Shown here: piece after piece, positions 8,313 to 16,275 of the stretch | How positions within the stretch are numbered: the first letter of the stretch is position 1 | How the letters are laid out: each line of letters begins with the position of its first letter | Origin: Paenibacillus mesophilus | GTDB taxonomy: Bacteria > Bacillota > Bacilli > Paenibacillales > NBRC-103111 | DNA: 50,578 nt | Direction of reading: 5' to 3' | NCBI RefSeq assembly: GCF_005938385.1 | Contig: NZ_VCRA01000043.1 | Span: 1 to 50,578 of the forward strand | Translations under genes and position numbers: made by a program | Notes under the pieces: model-generated | Told to the model about the DNA's origin: nothing | Seen by the model: only the letters and a program-made list of their open reading frames with translations | The model's database searches: none

Positions 8313-8335
8313 GGAGCTGCCATCAAAGCAGCTCC
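8313..8335. terminator. hairpin between convergent AraC genes
   Basis: A perfect stem GGAGCTGC/GCAGCTCC with a seven-base loop ends one base before the stop codon (8336-8338) of the minus-strand gene and 15 bases after the + strand stop. T-runs are short in both directions (TTATT; ATTCTTTATTT), so it is probably a bidirectional terminator of moderate strength. Confidence 0.6.
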
Positions 8336-9190
8336 TTATTCATAACGTACTTTTAACTTGGCCCGATGTTCTCTCGGAGCTATGCCCCTAAACTGCTTGA
8401 ATTGCTTATTGAAATAGCTTAAGGAGTGGAAGCCGCATTCATAAGCGATTTCGGTAATCGATTTGTCGGTATGATCCAAATAATAAAGGGCCGATTGCAG
8501 CCGAAGCCGACTAATAAACTCATTAGGAGAGAGACTCGTAAGCTCTTTAAATTGTTTGAAAAACATCGTTTTCCGCATATTCGACATGACGATCAATTGA
8601 TCCATTTCGATCTCTTCCGTAAAATGAGACAGAACGAATTCGATGACTCGAATCATCGCCTCATTCGGCTTTCTCTCCAAAGAGGAAACATCCCGAAAAC
8701 CTTCTAAATAATAACGGAAAATCGAAACGAGAATATCGACAAAGTACAAATATTGCTTGGCCTGCCATCCGGGAAGCTTCTGTTCCTCCTCAGCGACCGC
8801 TTGCTTTGCAGCTGCATGAATCAAGCCGGCAAATGGCGATTGTGCCGGTATTAACGGGGAGAAGCGGCCGGCGGCCGTATAAAACGGCTGGAGCAATTTA
8901 CTTCCTTCCGGAATGAACTTAACGATTGACGGGGAAAACAGCAGCATAATCCATTTCACCGGTTTTTCCGTGCTTTGCGCAAGATTATAGTGCGGTTCAA
9001 AGGGACGGAACACAAAAACGTCTCCAGGCTTCCCGTAATAGTCGCGGTCAACAAGACGGTATTTTGCGTCGTTCTCCAGTAATATGCTCACTTCCAAAGC
9101 GTCGTGCAGGTGCATGTCATGCTCGGTTAAAGCTCCTATCTTTTGCACGAAGTTCAATTCACGTTCCAGTCGGACATCATCATAATACAT
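8336..9190 (-). CDS. AraC family transcriptional regulator
   Basis: ATG at 9190 with CGGAGGATTCT just upstream. The 284-residue product has an N-terminal cupin-like domain (LHDALEVSILLEND, GDVFVFRPFEPHY) and a C-terminal double helix-turn-helix (RKTMFFKQFKELTSLSP and SYFNKQFKQFRGIAP). It is divergent from the PhyH gene at 9341 across 150 bp and likely regulates it. Its base composition is more AT-rich than the neighbouring AraC gene at 7387, so the two were probably not produced by a recent local duplication. Confidence 0.92.
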   Translation of the reverse strand: MYYDDVRLERELNFVQKIGALTEHDMHLHDALEVSILLENDAKYRLVDRDYYGKPGDVFVFRPFEPHYNLAQSTEKPVKWIMLLFSPSIVKFIPEGSKLLQPFYTAAGRFSPLIPAQSPFAGLIHAAAKQAVAEEEQKLPGWQAKQYLYFVDILVSIFRYYLEGFRDVSSLERKPNEAMIRVIEFVLSHFTEEIEMDQLIVMSNMRKTMFFKQFKELTSLSPNEFISRLRLQSALYYLDHTDKSITEIAYECGFHSLSYFNKQFKQFRGIAPREHRAKLKVRYE

Positions 9191-9340
9191 AGAATCCTCC
9201 GTGAAATCCCCTCATCGTTAGGTTACTAATTGTATCCTAGCTCCTTATGAACAAAAATACAATTTATTGGTTGCTTTCGAGCAGTTTTTCCGTCGGGCAT
9301 GCAGTACATTGAAGTCATAACGCATAAGGAGGAGAACCTG

Positions 9341-10051
9341 TTGTCACAAGCCATTTCTAATTTTGTACTAACGGAGCAGATGATCGAAGAGTTTTATCGC
9401 GAGGGCTATTTCTATGCGCCGGGATTGATTACTCCTGAAACGGTACAAAAAATCAACCTGGAGCAGGCGGATTTCGTGAGCAAATCCGAAAGCGGGGAAT
9501 GGAAATCCAATGGCTTCATTCATTTTGACAAAAGCGCCGCGCAGTTCCCGGAAACGGCAAGCATGCTTTCATCCGCAGCCTTGATCGATATTTATGAGAA
9601 AATACTTGGCGACGAAGTAAGGCTATGGATGGGGATGTATGCCGTAGTGCATCCGCATGGGGAAGGATTGGCTTGGCACCAAGACAACATGTATACGCAC
9701 ATTTTAGGTCATATGCTCAACGGGTTTATAGCGCTCGATACGATTACGCAAGAAAATGCAGGCTTGTGGCTTGCGCCGCGTTCCCATCGCTTAGGCCGTC
9801 AAGCGAATATGAACGAGGCCGGCGCTAAACATCGACGAGCTGCAGACCCTGAGAATGGAATGCCATGCAAGCCGATGGCGCCCGGAGATGCCGTTATTTT
9901 TCATAGAGAGACGCTGCATCACAGCAAAACGAATCATACCGACAAGCCGAGAAGAGCCTATGCTTTCCAGGTTGCATCGTCTGCTTGCCGATATGCGGAA
10001 ACGGGCAAACTGCTGACGGACCGCGAGCTGCTGTCTGCGCTGAAACGTTAA
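9341..10051 (+). CDS. phytanoyl-CoA dioxygenase (PhyH) family Fe(II)/2-oxoglutarate oxygenase
   Basis: TTG start at 9341, eight bases after AAGGAGG; an in-frame ATG at 9299 has no ribosome site. The 236-residue enzyme carries His113 and Asp115 (AWHQDNMYT), distal His193 with Asn198, and Arg204 (DKPRR), so the active site is complete. It is somewhat shorter than the other PhyH proteins here. The substrate is unknown. It is divergent from the AraC gene at 8336 and ends in a strong terminator shared with the convergent solute-binding gene. Confidence 0.9.
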   Translation: MSQAISNFVLTEQMIEEFYREGYFYAPGLITPETVQKINLEQADFVSKSESGEWKSNGFIHFDKSAAQFPETASMLSSAALIDIYEKILGDEVRLWMGMYAVVHPHGEGLAWHQDNMYTHILGHMLNGFIALDTITQENAGLWLAPRSHRLGRQANMNEAGAKHRRAADPENGMPCKPMAPGDAVIFHRETLHHSKTNHTDKPRRAYAFQVASSACRYAETGKLLTDRELLSALKR

Positions 10052-10055
10052 ACAA

Positions 10056-10102
10056 GACAGTTGGTGTACGTACTGCACGTATACCAACTGTCTTTAGTCT
10101 TT
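10056..10102. terminator. bidirectional intrinsic terminator
   Basis: A 16-pair stem from 10056-10071 to 10077-10092 with one G-U pair and a five-base loop. It is followed by TTTAGTCTTT on the + strand and by TTGTTTAACG on the minus strand. It lies between the PhyH stop and the stop of the convergent solute-binding gene. Confidence 0.8.
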
Positions 10103-10159
10103 CCGTAAAGCGCTTTCAAAACGTCTTGGAGAGGTTTATTTGTTACCGATGACTTTCGT

Positions 10160-11464
10160 TTATTGAGTTGCGATGTAGGTATTGATGCTTTCTTCGGCTT
10201 CGCGCAAAGCGGTGTTCATATCTTTTTGACCTTTCACCATCGCATTCATGGCTTCGATCATGATCGTTCTGGCTTTGGCGTCATGCTTCGTTACAACGAA
10301 AGGTTTGGCAGGCTGGGCCAAGAAAGCGTTTTTCAGGTTTTTCCCTTTCGCGTAATCCAGATTTTTCCCGAACTCTTCCTCAATGTCTTTGCCGGTCATG
10401 ACCGGGACGCGGCCGATGCGGGCAAGATCTTTTTGTACTTCTTCGGACAGCATGGTGGCCAACACTTGGAACGCCTGATCTTTATATTTGCTCTGCTTCG
10501 TAATGTGAATCACGTACTCGTCTACCTGCATGCCCGTATTCGGCAGCTCTTTGAACTGAGGATATTGTACGATATCCCAGTTCACTTGTTTTGCATCCTT
10601 CAAGTTGGACAGCAAGTTCAGCGAGGGATACATCGCCAAAATTCCGTCATTGGCGAATTGGCCGGCCGCGTTAAGCTTCACTTCTCCGTTTCCGGGGATT
10701 TCGTATATTTTCTTAAGCAAATCGAACACTTTTTTCCAGCCGTCCGTATTCACTACAGCCTTATTCGTTTTCGGATCGACGTAAGGAAGCGACAATATCG
10801 ATCCGATCCGGACCGGTCCGTCCGGCTCAAGTCCGCGGTATTGAATGCCGCCATCGTTGCGGGTAAGCTTCTTGCCAAGCTCGTATGTTTCATCCCATGT
10901 CATGCCGTTGCGGGGGTATTCTACGCCGAACTTATCGAAGATCGTTTTGTTATAGTAGTTAGCATAAAAGTGCATCGTCCACGGGAGTCCGATCAAATAA
11001 TCCGTCTGACTGACGATTTTCACCCCATCCACCGCGACCTTATTCAATTTGGTAAGATCGAAACGGAATTTTTTGATCAACGGCTCGATGTTTTCGTCCA
11101 ATCCTCTGCCCGTGAACCGTTCCATGAGGGGAGAAGCCGTCATCACCATATCAGGAATCGTGCCGGCAGCTAAGAGCTCATCCAGCGATTGGCCTTTAGC
11201 AGCCAGATTGTATACTTCAAACGAAATATTCGGATAACGTTTTTTGACCGGCTCCTCGATATATTGCTTGAACTCGGATTCCAGTACCCAATTGAAAGGG
11301 TATGCGAACCGCAGCGTTACCGGAGCGTTGTTAGTCGCAAGAGCCTCCTTCTCTTTCTCCTTCTGTTCGGCCCCTCCGGCTTTCATACCGCTGCAGCCGC
11401 TTGCAAGCAAGGACATGAATACAGCGCTAATCATAATGGTTTGAGTCTTGTTTATTTTAGCCAA
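10160..11464 (-). CDS. extracellular solute-binding lipoprotein (ABC type)
   Basis: TTG start at 11464, six bases after AAGGAGGG; the open frame to 11710 has no ribosome site. The 434-residue protein begins with a signal sequence and the lipobox LASGC (Cys24), followed by a Lys/Glu-rich linker. The mature domain is a family 1 solute-binding protein with YYNKTIFDKFGVEYP and MTWDETYELGKKLTR, placing it in the same subfamily as the proteins at 4985, 17705 and 42583. It lies 305 bp downstream of an ADP-ribosylglycohydrolase gene on the same strand. No transporter subunits are adjacent. Ligand unknown; an oligosaccharide is typical. Confidence 0.9.
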   Translation of the reverse strand: MAKINKTQTIMISAVFMSLLASGCSGMKAGGAEQKEKEKEALATNNAPVTLRFAYPFNWVLESEFKQYIEEPVKKRYPNISFEVYNLAAKGQSLDELLAAGTIPDMVMTASPLMERFTGRGLDENIEPLIKKFRFDLTKLNKVAVDGVKIVSQTDYLIGLPWTMHFYANYYNKTIFDKFGVEYPRNGMTWDETYELGKKLTRNDGGIQYRGLEPDGPVRIGSILSLPYVDPKTNKAVVNTDGWKKVFDLLKKIYEIPGNGEVKLNAAGQFANDGILAMYPSLNLLSNLKDAKQVNWDIVQYPQFKELPNTGMQVDEYVIHITKQSKYKDQAFQVLATMLSEEVQKDLARIGRVPVMTGKDIEEEFGKNLDYAKGKNLKNAFLAQPAKPFVVTKHDAKARTIMIEAMNAMVKGQKDMNTALREAEESINTYIATQ

Positions 11465-11705
11465 ATATAACCCTCCTTGACAGTCAAAAGTTCTACTGCA
11501 TGAAGAAACGAGCGAATCGGCGACAAAATCAGCATTCCTTGCTTGGACTGGATGATTTACGTTATGGAGCATTGCGGATTGCGAGCAAACAGGCGAAAAA
11601 TCGAGGTGCGCAACTAAGCCATCACCGTGGCCTCGGAAACGACAGTCTTGGAGGGTGTTCTCATGTAGCGAAATTTGCCGAACGTGAAAGGATCCAATCA
11701 AGTTT

Positions 11706-11739
11706 GCCAAGCGGCGTTCGTTCCGTATCGCCGCTTGGC
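11706..11739. repeat. perfect 11-bp inverted repeat in a 305-bp intergenic stretch
   Basis: GCCAAGCGGCG (11706-11716) and CGCCGCTTGGC (11729-11739) flank a 12-base loop. It lies 31 bases after the ADP-ribosylglycohydrolase stop on the minus strand. Only weak T-runs follow in either direction, so it may be a terminator, a processing hairpin or an operator. Nothing else is clear in 11465-11769 apart from the ribosome site of the solute-binding gene. Confidence 0.5.
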
Positions 11740-11769
11740 ATACTCATATTTTCGTACGCTCTGCCGAAA

Positions 11770-13170
11770 TTACGCGCTGCTGACGGCCAAGGAAGCACGG
11801 ATGCTGCGAAACACCTCATAAGTACGCTTGGCGCATTCCGAGATGGAGATCGGGTGGAAACCGATCATATCCGCGTATAGTGTATCGTTCAACGGTTGCG
11901 TCCAGTTTGCAGGCAGCTTGCTTGCGCCAAGCGTAGCGCCCATAATGGAGCCTACGGTTGCTCCGTTGCAGTCGGTATCCCAGCCGCCGAGCACGGAAGT
12001 GGCGATGGCGGTCTCGAAGTCACCCTTGGAGAAAATGATGGAGGCGGCTACAAGAGCGGCGTTGTTGTTCGTATGCACCGGGTGATAGTGCTTGAATGCT
12101 TCCCAAATGCGGTCGACAAGCTGTACTTGGTCCTTCGCTTCCTTCGCTATCGATATCGCTTGCTCGATATCGTGCGCAAGTCTGCAATTGCGCGGAATTT
12201 CGCTTAACCCGATGCGCACGATACGCTCCGGATCGCTTTCGACAAAAGCGGCTGCGATCATGGCCGCACAGAACATTTCACCGTATATGCCGTTCTTGAC
12301 GTGCGAGAAGGAAGCGTCGCGCCAAGCAAGCTCGGCAGCGAGCTCAGGGTTGCCGGCTGCGCCGTAAGCGAAGCCGTCGGCGCGAATTTGCGCTCCGATC
12401 CATTCGCGGTACGGATTCAAATACGTGCGTACCCAATCTTTGCGGGTGTCCCAGTCGTCCGGTCTTTGTCCCTTTTGATGAGAAGTCGCATGTGTGAAAT
12501 TCATATAAGCTTGCGTCTCGGCCGTGCAAACTTGTCTGTAGGCGAGCCGTCTGTGCCATAATTTCCCGATGTCGAACGAATCGAAGTTAAGCCCTTTCTC
12601 TTCCAGCATAATCAGTCCGAGTACGGTATAGCGTATATCGTCGTCCGTTTCCATAAAGCGGATCTTTTCCCTAGTGCTTCTCATACTCGCAGAGGCGAGC
12701 GACAAGCCATGCTCCTTCTCCGCGCGGGATTCGATCGGAGTATAGCCGCGAATCGGCCAGGCATCGGCCCCTTCGAACCAAAGCTGTACGTTGCGCCATC
12801 CCGGATTGTTTTCTGTCCCGCCCATGTAGGGCCAAGCCTCCAGAGGTTTGCCCAGGGCGCAGCCGGCGCTGCGGCCGAGCCATGCGCCATAAAATTTGTC
12901 CTGCCACCCCGCTTCATCCAGCGAATCGCTCAGCTTGCGCGGACCGTCAGGCCGCAGTGCGCGAATATCGGCAAGCTCCGAAGGCTCCTCATAAGGAAAA
13001 TCGCTTCGAATCGGAAGCGCTATCATTTCGTTGTAGAGCGACATCAGCCGAGCTTCATCCGTTCCTGCCGCCGCGACCTTCTCCGCATAGCCGTCTACTT
13101 CGCAGCCTTCCTGACTTCTTTGCACGACTTCCTTTTTTACCAGTTCATCTAGCGATGTCCACCCCGCCAT
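11770..13170 (-). CDS. ADP-ribosylglycohydrolase (ARH) family protein
   Basis: ATG at 13170, six bases after GGGAGGTC. The 466-residue product shows the ARH fold: GAWLGRSAGCALGKPLE (about 95-111), the acidic metal site ETDDD (174-178), and the C-terminal GWDTDCNGATVGSIMGA block (396-412) whose aspartates complete the binuclear Mg site. ARH enzymes cleave ADP-ribose from proteins or small molecules, but many bacterial members of this longer type act on unknown N- or O-glycosides. A TATAAT box lies in the 73-bp gap to the AraC gene upstream, so it may have its own promoter. The solute-binding gene at 10160 is downstream on the same strand. Confidence 0.88.
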   Translation of the reverse strand: MAGWTSLDELVKKEVVQRSQEGCEVDGYAEKVAAAGTDEARLMSLYNEMIALPIRSDFPYEEPSELADIRALRPDGPRKLSDSLDEAGWQDKFYGAWLGRSAGCALGKPLEAWPYMGGTENNPGWRNVQLWFEGADAWPIRGYTPIESRAEKEHGLSLASASMRSTREKIRFMETDDDIRYTVLGLIMLEEKGLNFDSFDIGKLWHRRLAYRQVCTAETQAYMNFTHATSHQKGQRPDDWDTRKDWVRTYLNPYREWIGAQIRADGFAYGAAGNPELAAELAWRDASFSHVKNGIYGEMFCAAMIAAAFVESDPERIVRIGLSEIPRNCRLAHDIEQAISIAKEAKDQVQLVDRIWEAFKHYHPVHTNNNAALVAASIIFSKGDFETAIATSVLGGWDTDCNGATVGSIMGATLGASKLPANWTQPLNDTLYADMIGFHPISISECAKRTYEVFRSIRASLAVSSA

Positions 13171-13243
13171 AGGAATGACCTCCCTCGAATGAATTCCGTT
13201 TCAGGTTCATTATAGCTGGGGCACAGGCGAGTCATCTACTCAG

Positions 13244-14113
13244 CTATTGTTTTGTATTCTCAATAATTGCGTGCAATGAAAATTTGTTACGATAATCGAG
13301 TGGAGAAAGCCCTACGATGGATTTGAAAAGACGGTAGAAGGAAGGGATGCTCTGAAAGCCGCTCCCGAAACAAACGTCTGCAGCGCTAAGGCTCGTACTG
13401 ATCAGAAGCCGTTTCGCTTCGTTGATTCGCAGATGCAGCAAATAATCTTTAAAACTGCGCCCCAGCTCCTGCTGGAATAGATGGCTGGCCCGGGAAGGAC
13501 TAAGGAGGAGAGCTTCCGCTATGTCCGTCAGCTCGAGCGGCTCCCGGAAGCGATCTTCAACGATCGTCAAAGCCGGACGCATCCGTCGAAACGTATCGGT
13601 CATCCGTTTCCACTCGATCTTCGACATACCGGTCGAATAATGACGCAGAAGCAGCACGCATAGCTCAAGTAGGGCGCTTTTGGCCATACTGATGTAGCCT
13701 TCCTGTTTGGCGTCGAGCTCGTACCATATTTCCTCAATTAATGCACCGAGCGGTTCGGCCAGGGGCGAAGCCGAAGTAATGCGATTGTCGAAATGATCCG
13801 AATTATAAGCGAATGGCAGCAGCAACGATTCTTCCTCTTCGAGTAACAAACGCGGATCGAAATTGATGAATATATAGGTGCTGGGATTGCATTCATCCGA
13901 TTTGGCAATATGGAGTTCCTTGTTATTGACTATGAAAATATCGCCGGTTGCGACCCGGTACTGCTTCTCACCGAAATAAAAAACGCCGCTACCGGAAATG
14001 CAGAGGCCGATTTCCAGACTTGAATGATAATGAAGCGGTTCCAACTTTTTGTTGGGCGTCCAGCGGAAAGCGTTAATCGGAATGTTGTTCTCATAAGTAA
14101 TAGTAAGTCTCAT
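13244..14113 (-). CDS. AraC family transcriptional regulator
   Basis: ATG at 14113, after GAGGTTTCCC. The 289-residue protein has a cupin sensor (LHYHSSLEIGLCISGSG, GDIFIVNNKELH) and a double helix-turn-helix (RASHLFQQELGRSFKDYL; SFYRLFKSIVGLSPLDY). It is upstream of, and on the same strand as, the ADP-ribosylglycohydrolase and solute-binding genes, which are its most likely targets. It is the one cupin-type AraC gene in the window that is not directly beside a PhyH gene. Confidence 0.92.
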   Translation of the reverse strand: MRLTITYENNIPINAFRWTPNKKLEPLHYHSSLEIGLCISGSGVFYFGEKQYRVATGDIFIVNNKELHIAKSDECNPSTYIFINFDPRLLLEEEESLLLPFAYNSDHFDNRITSASPLAEPLGALIEEIWYELDAKQEGYISMAKSALLELCVLLLRHYSTGMSKIEWKRMTDTFRRMRPALTIVEDRFREPLELTDIAEALLLSPSRASHLFQQELGRSFKDYLLHLRINEAKRLLISTSLSAADVCFGSGFQSIPSFYRLFKSIVGLSPLDYRNKFSLHAIIENTKQ

Positions 14114-14162
14114 GGGAAACCTCGAATAACGTATTTTTTTCTAGAATCGAGAGGTCCGGCGC

Positions 14163-15059
14163 TTAGGGTTGATGCGGCCTTTGACCCTTCGCATTCCACG
14201 GTCCTTGCTGCTGGTACTGTCGGGGAGAACAGCCGTATTTGTTCCTGAACACCCGCTCGAAGTGGGTCAAGGTGCGAAAACCGGAAGCGTAGCAAATATC
14301 GGTTACCGGCCGCTCGGAGGCAAGCAGGAGCGCGGCCCCGAATTCAATCCGCAAGTTTTGCAGGTAGTGCTGGAACGTAATGCCCGTCGTCTGCCGGAAG
14401 CATGTGCTAAAGTAGCCGGGAGCGAGATTCGCCTCGCGAGCGGCGTCCTGCAAGCTCAGCGGCTCTCGGAAATGATGATGAATGAAAAGAAGGGCGCTTG
14501 CAACTGCGTCATGGCTCGATGTCGCAGCCGCATCCCCCAGTAAGCCCCTATCGACCGAACCGATCTCCCGCTGCCGCAGCAGCTCGATCAGAATGCGTTC
14601 GAGCGCTCCTTTCACCATAAGCCGCTGGGCGGTCTTCGGTTCCCGCATTTCCCGGTCGATAACCAAATACTCCTGCTCCACTCGCAGAAGCGCCTCTTGA
14701 TCCAGACGGATCATTCGACTTGCATTCCCGTAAAGCAGCAATTCGCGCAGCTCGCCGACCAGCATTTCTTCCGAGAAGATCACGTTGTACACATGCAGAA
14801 CGGAATCCGGATCCGGGTATACTTCGTGGAAATCCGCCGGGGTAAGCAGGAACAAACTGCCTCTCTCCAGTGGATGGGCCACTCCGTTCAACACATTCAT
14901 TCCTGTCCCTTCCGTGATGACGCACATCTCATAAAATTCGTGCCAATGAAGCGGAGACGGCTGCTTTAGCCGCTGCACAAAGAAATTGAAGGAACGGTTA
15001 AGCTGCATATACTGCTCATTCAACAGACGCCTAGGCTGTGACCCGCTCTCTCGCTTCAT
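14163..15059 (-). CDS. AraC family transcriptional regulator
   Basis: ATG at 15059, eight bases after AAAGGA; the frame extends to 15293 but only over the end of the PhyH gene. The 298-residue protein has an N-terminal cupin (LHWHEFYEMCVITEG, SLFLLTPADFHEV) and a C-terminal double helix-turn-helix (GYFSTCFRQTTGITF; THFERVFRNKYGCSP). It starts 28 bases after the stop of the PhyH gene at 15088, so the two form an operon. This is the only case here where the PhyH/AraC pair is co-directional. Confidence 0.9.
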   Translation of the reverse strand: MKRESGSQPRRLLNEQYMQLNRSFNFFVQRLKQPSPLHWHEFYEMCVITEGTGMNVLNGVAHPLERGSLFLLTPADFHEVYPDPDSVLHVYNVIFSEEMLVGELRELLLYGNASRMIRLDQEALLRVEQEYLVIDREMREPKTAQRLMVKGALERILIELLRQREIGSVDRGLLGDAAATSSHDAVASALLFIHHHFREPLSLQDAAREANLAPGYFSTCFRQTTGITFQHYLQNLRIEFGAALLLASERPVTDICYASGFRTLTHFERVFRNKYGCSPRQYQQQGPWNAKGQRPHQP

Positions 15060-15087
15060 CGGTTCATTCCTTTCCGCTTCCCGGTGT

Positions 15088-15831
15088 TTATACGTTCTCG
15101 AATCGGCTTCCCGCCACATCCCGACCTCGGGCAAGCCATACTTTGTGATTCTGATTGCGCTCCGGAATGACGCGCGCTTCCGTAGAGAAATAGCGCATCG
15201 TATAGCCGCACCTGCGGTGAGGGCTCGTATTGGCCTTCGCGCCGTGGATGATCCGGCTGTCGTGCAGCGAGCATTCGCCCCGCTCGAGTTCAAAATAGAC
15301 GGCTTGCGAGTCGTCGATATTTTTCACTTGCGACCGGAACAAGTTCTTGCTCTTGTCCACTTCCTCATACTCGGAAAACCCGTTATGATGAGTGCCGGGG
15401 ATGACGCGCATGCAGCCGTTCTCCTGGTTGCTGCGGTCAATGGCCAGCCAGACCGTCACGATGCTGTCGAAGCTGCTCACGCGGCCTTTCCAGTAGGCCG
15501 AATCCTCGTGCCATGGCGTGGCGCGACCCACCACCGGATCTTTGCAGATGAAATGGCTCGACCACAACCCGATGTTCGGACCGAGGATTGGCTCCACCAG
15601 ATCCAGCACCTCATCCGCAAGTAAAAACTCCAACAGCCGTTCATCGCGGAAATGCGGGGTGTCCAACTCGTCCGAAAGCTTCTGGCCCTTCAACGCCAGC
15701 TGCTCCTCGAAAATGTCCGTCAACCGATTCAACTTTTGTTCGGAAAAAAGCGGCTTTTTGTACAATAAATATCCGTTACGACTATAATAGGCCGTATCCT
15801 CCGGTGATAGCAAGCTTGTATTTTTCTGCAT
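15088..15831 (-). CDS. phytanoyl-CoA dioxygenase (PhyH) family Fe(II)/2-oxoglutarate oxygenase
   Basis: ATG at 15831, nine bases after GGAGG; 247 residues. His108 and Asp110 (PWHEDSAYW), distal His196 with Asn201, and Arg206/Arg207 give a complete catalytic set. It is the first gene of an operon with an AraC regulator and is divergent from the GntR/solute-binding fusion gene at 16276. A TATAAT-like box is visible on the minus strand at about 15854-15859. Substrate unknown. Confidence 0.9.
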   Translation of the reverse strand: MQKNTSLLSPEDTAYYSRNGYLLYKKPLFSEQKLNRLTDIFEEQLALKGQKLSDELDTPHFRDERLLEFLLADEVLDLVEPILGPNIGLWSSHFICKDPVVGRATPWHEDSAYWKGRVSSFDSIVTVWLAIDRSNQENGCMRVIPGTHHNGFSEYEEVDKSKNLFRSQVKNIDDSQAVYFELERGECSLHDSRIIHGAKANTSPHRRCGYTMRYFSTEARVIPERNQNHKVWLARGRDVAGSRFENV

Positions 15832-16067
15832 GAAAATTCGCCTCCGGCAATCGATTATAGGTACAGCTCTACTGTAGCAAATCGAGTGGAGAAGGCGCTC
15901 ATCATTCCATCCGGGAAACTTAGCATATCTTCAGATGTTCACTACCAATTTGATAATGCAGATCTCACCCATTTGTTTGTTGCAACGCAGATGAGTATTT
16001 GTAGAACTTTTTCGTTCTCTGAAGCTGTATGGCTAGGAGTTGGCGTACTTCTGATCGACCTTCGATC

Positions 16068-16205
16068 TAGTGTACGTAATATAGATGAACTGGTGTACAT
16101 AATAACGATTGACAACGATAAATTCGCGAACTTATAATGTTCACAACAGGTTATTTACCAAAATAAAACATTAGTGTACATTAATAACGTAAATTATGTA
16201 CACTA
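16068..16205 (+). promoter_or_regulatory. sigma-A promoter surrounded by four TGTAC operator half-sites
   Basis: TTGACA (16109-16114) and TATAAT (16133-16138) with 18-bp spacing form a good promoter for the GntR-fusion gene. Three direct copies of a word close to GTGTACATAATAACG start at 16070, 16093 and 16174. A fourth, inverted, copy ends at 16205, so that TAGTGTACAT (16172-16181) and ATGTACACTA (16196-16205) form a perfect 10-bp inverted repeat. TGTAC half-sites suit GntR-family regulators, so autoregulation is likely. The rest of 15832-16275 carries only the minus-strand PhyH promoter. Confidence 0.65.
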
Positions 16206-16275
16206 CATAAGCGGGGTGATTGATGCGGGAAGCGTGGTACAATGGGGGTATGACGACCTCAAGGAGAGCTGAACC

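Noticed and set aside
10105..10119. cre-like word GTAAAGCGCTTTCA
   Set aside because: It lies downstream of both flanking genes, near their terminator, where catabolite repression would not act.
15060..15293. In-frame extension of the AraC gene at 14163-15059
   Set aside because: It lies over the 3' end of the PhyH gene, is rich in Arg, Ala and Ser, and has no ribosome site, whereas the ATG at 15059 has one.
15886..16137. 83-codon + strand frame before the GntR-fusion gene
   Set aside because: It covers promoter and operator repeats, has no ribosome site and shows no family resemblance.
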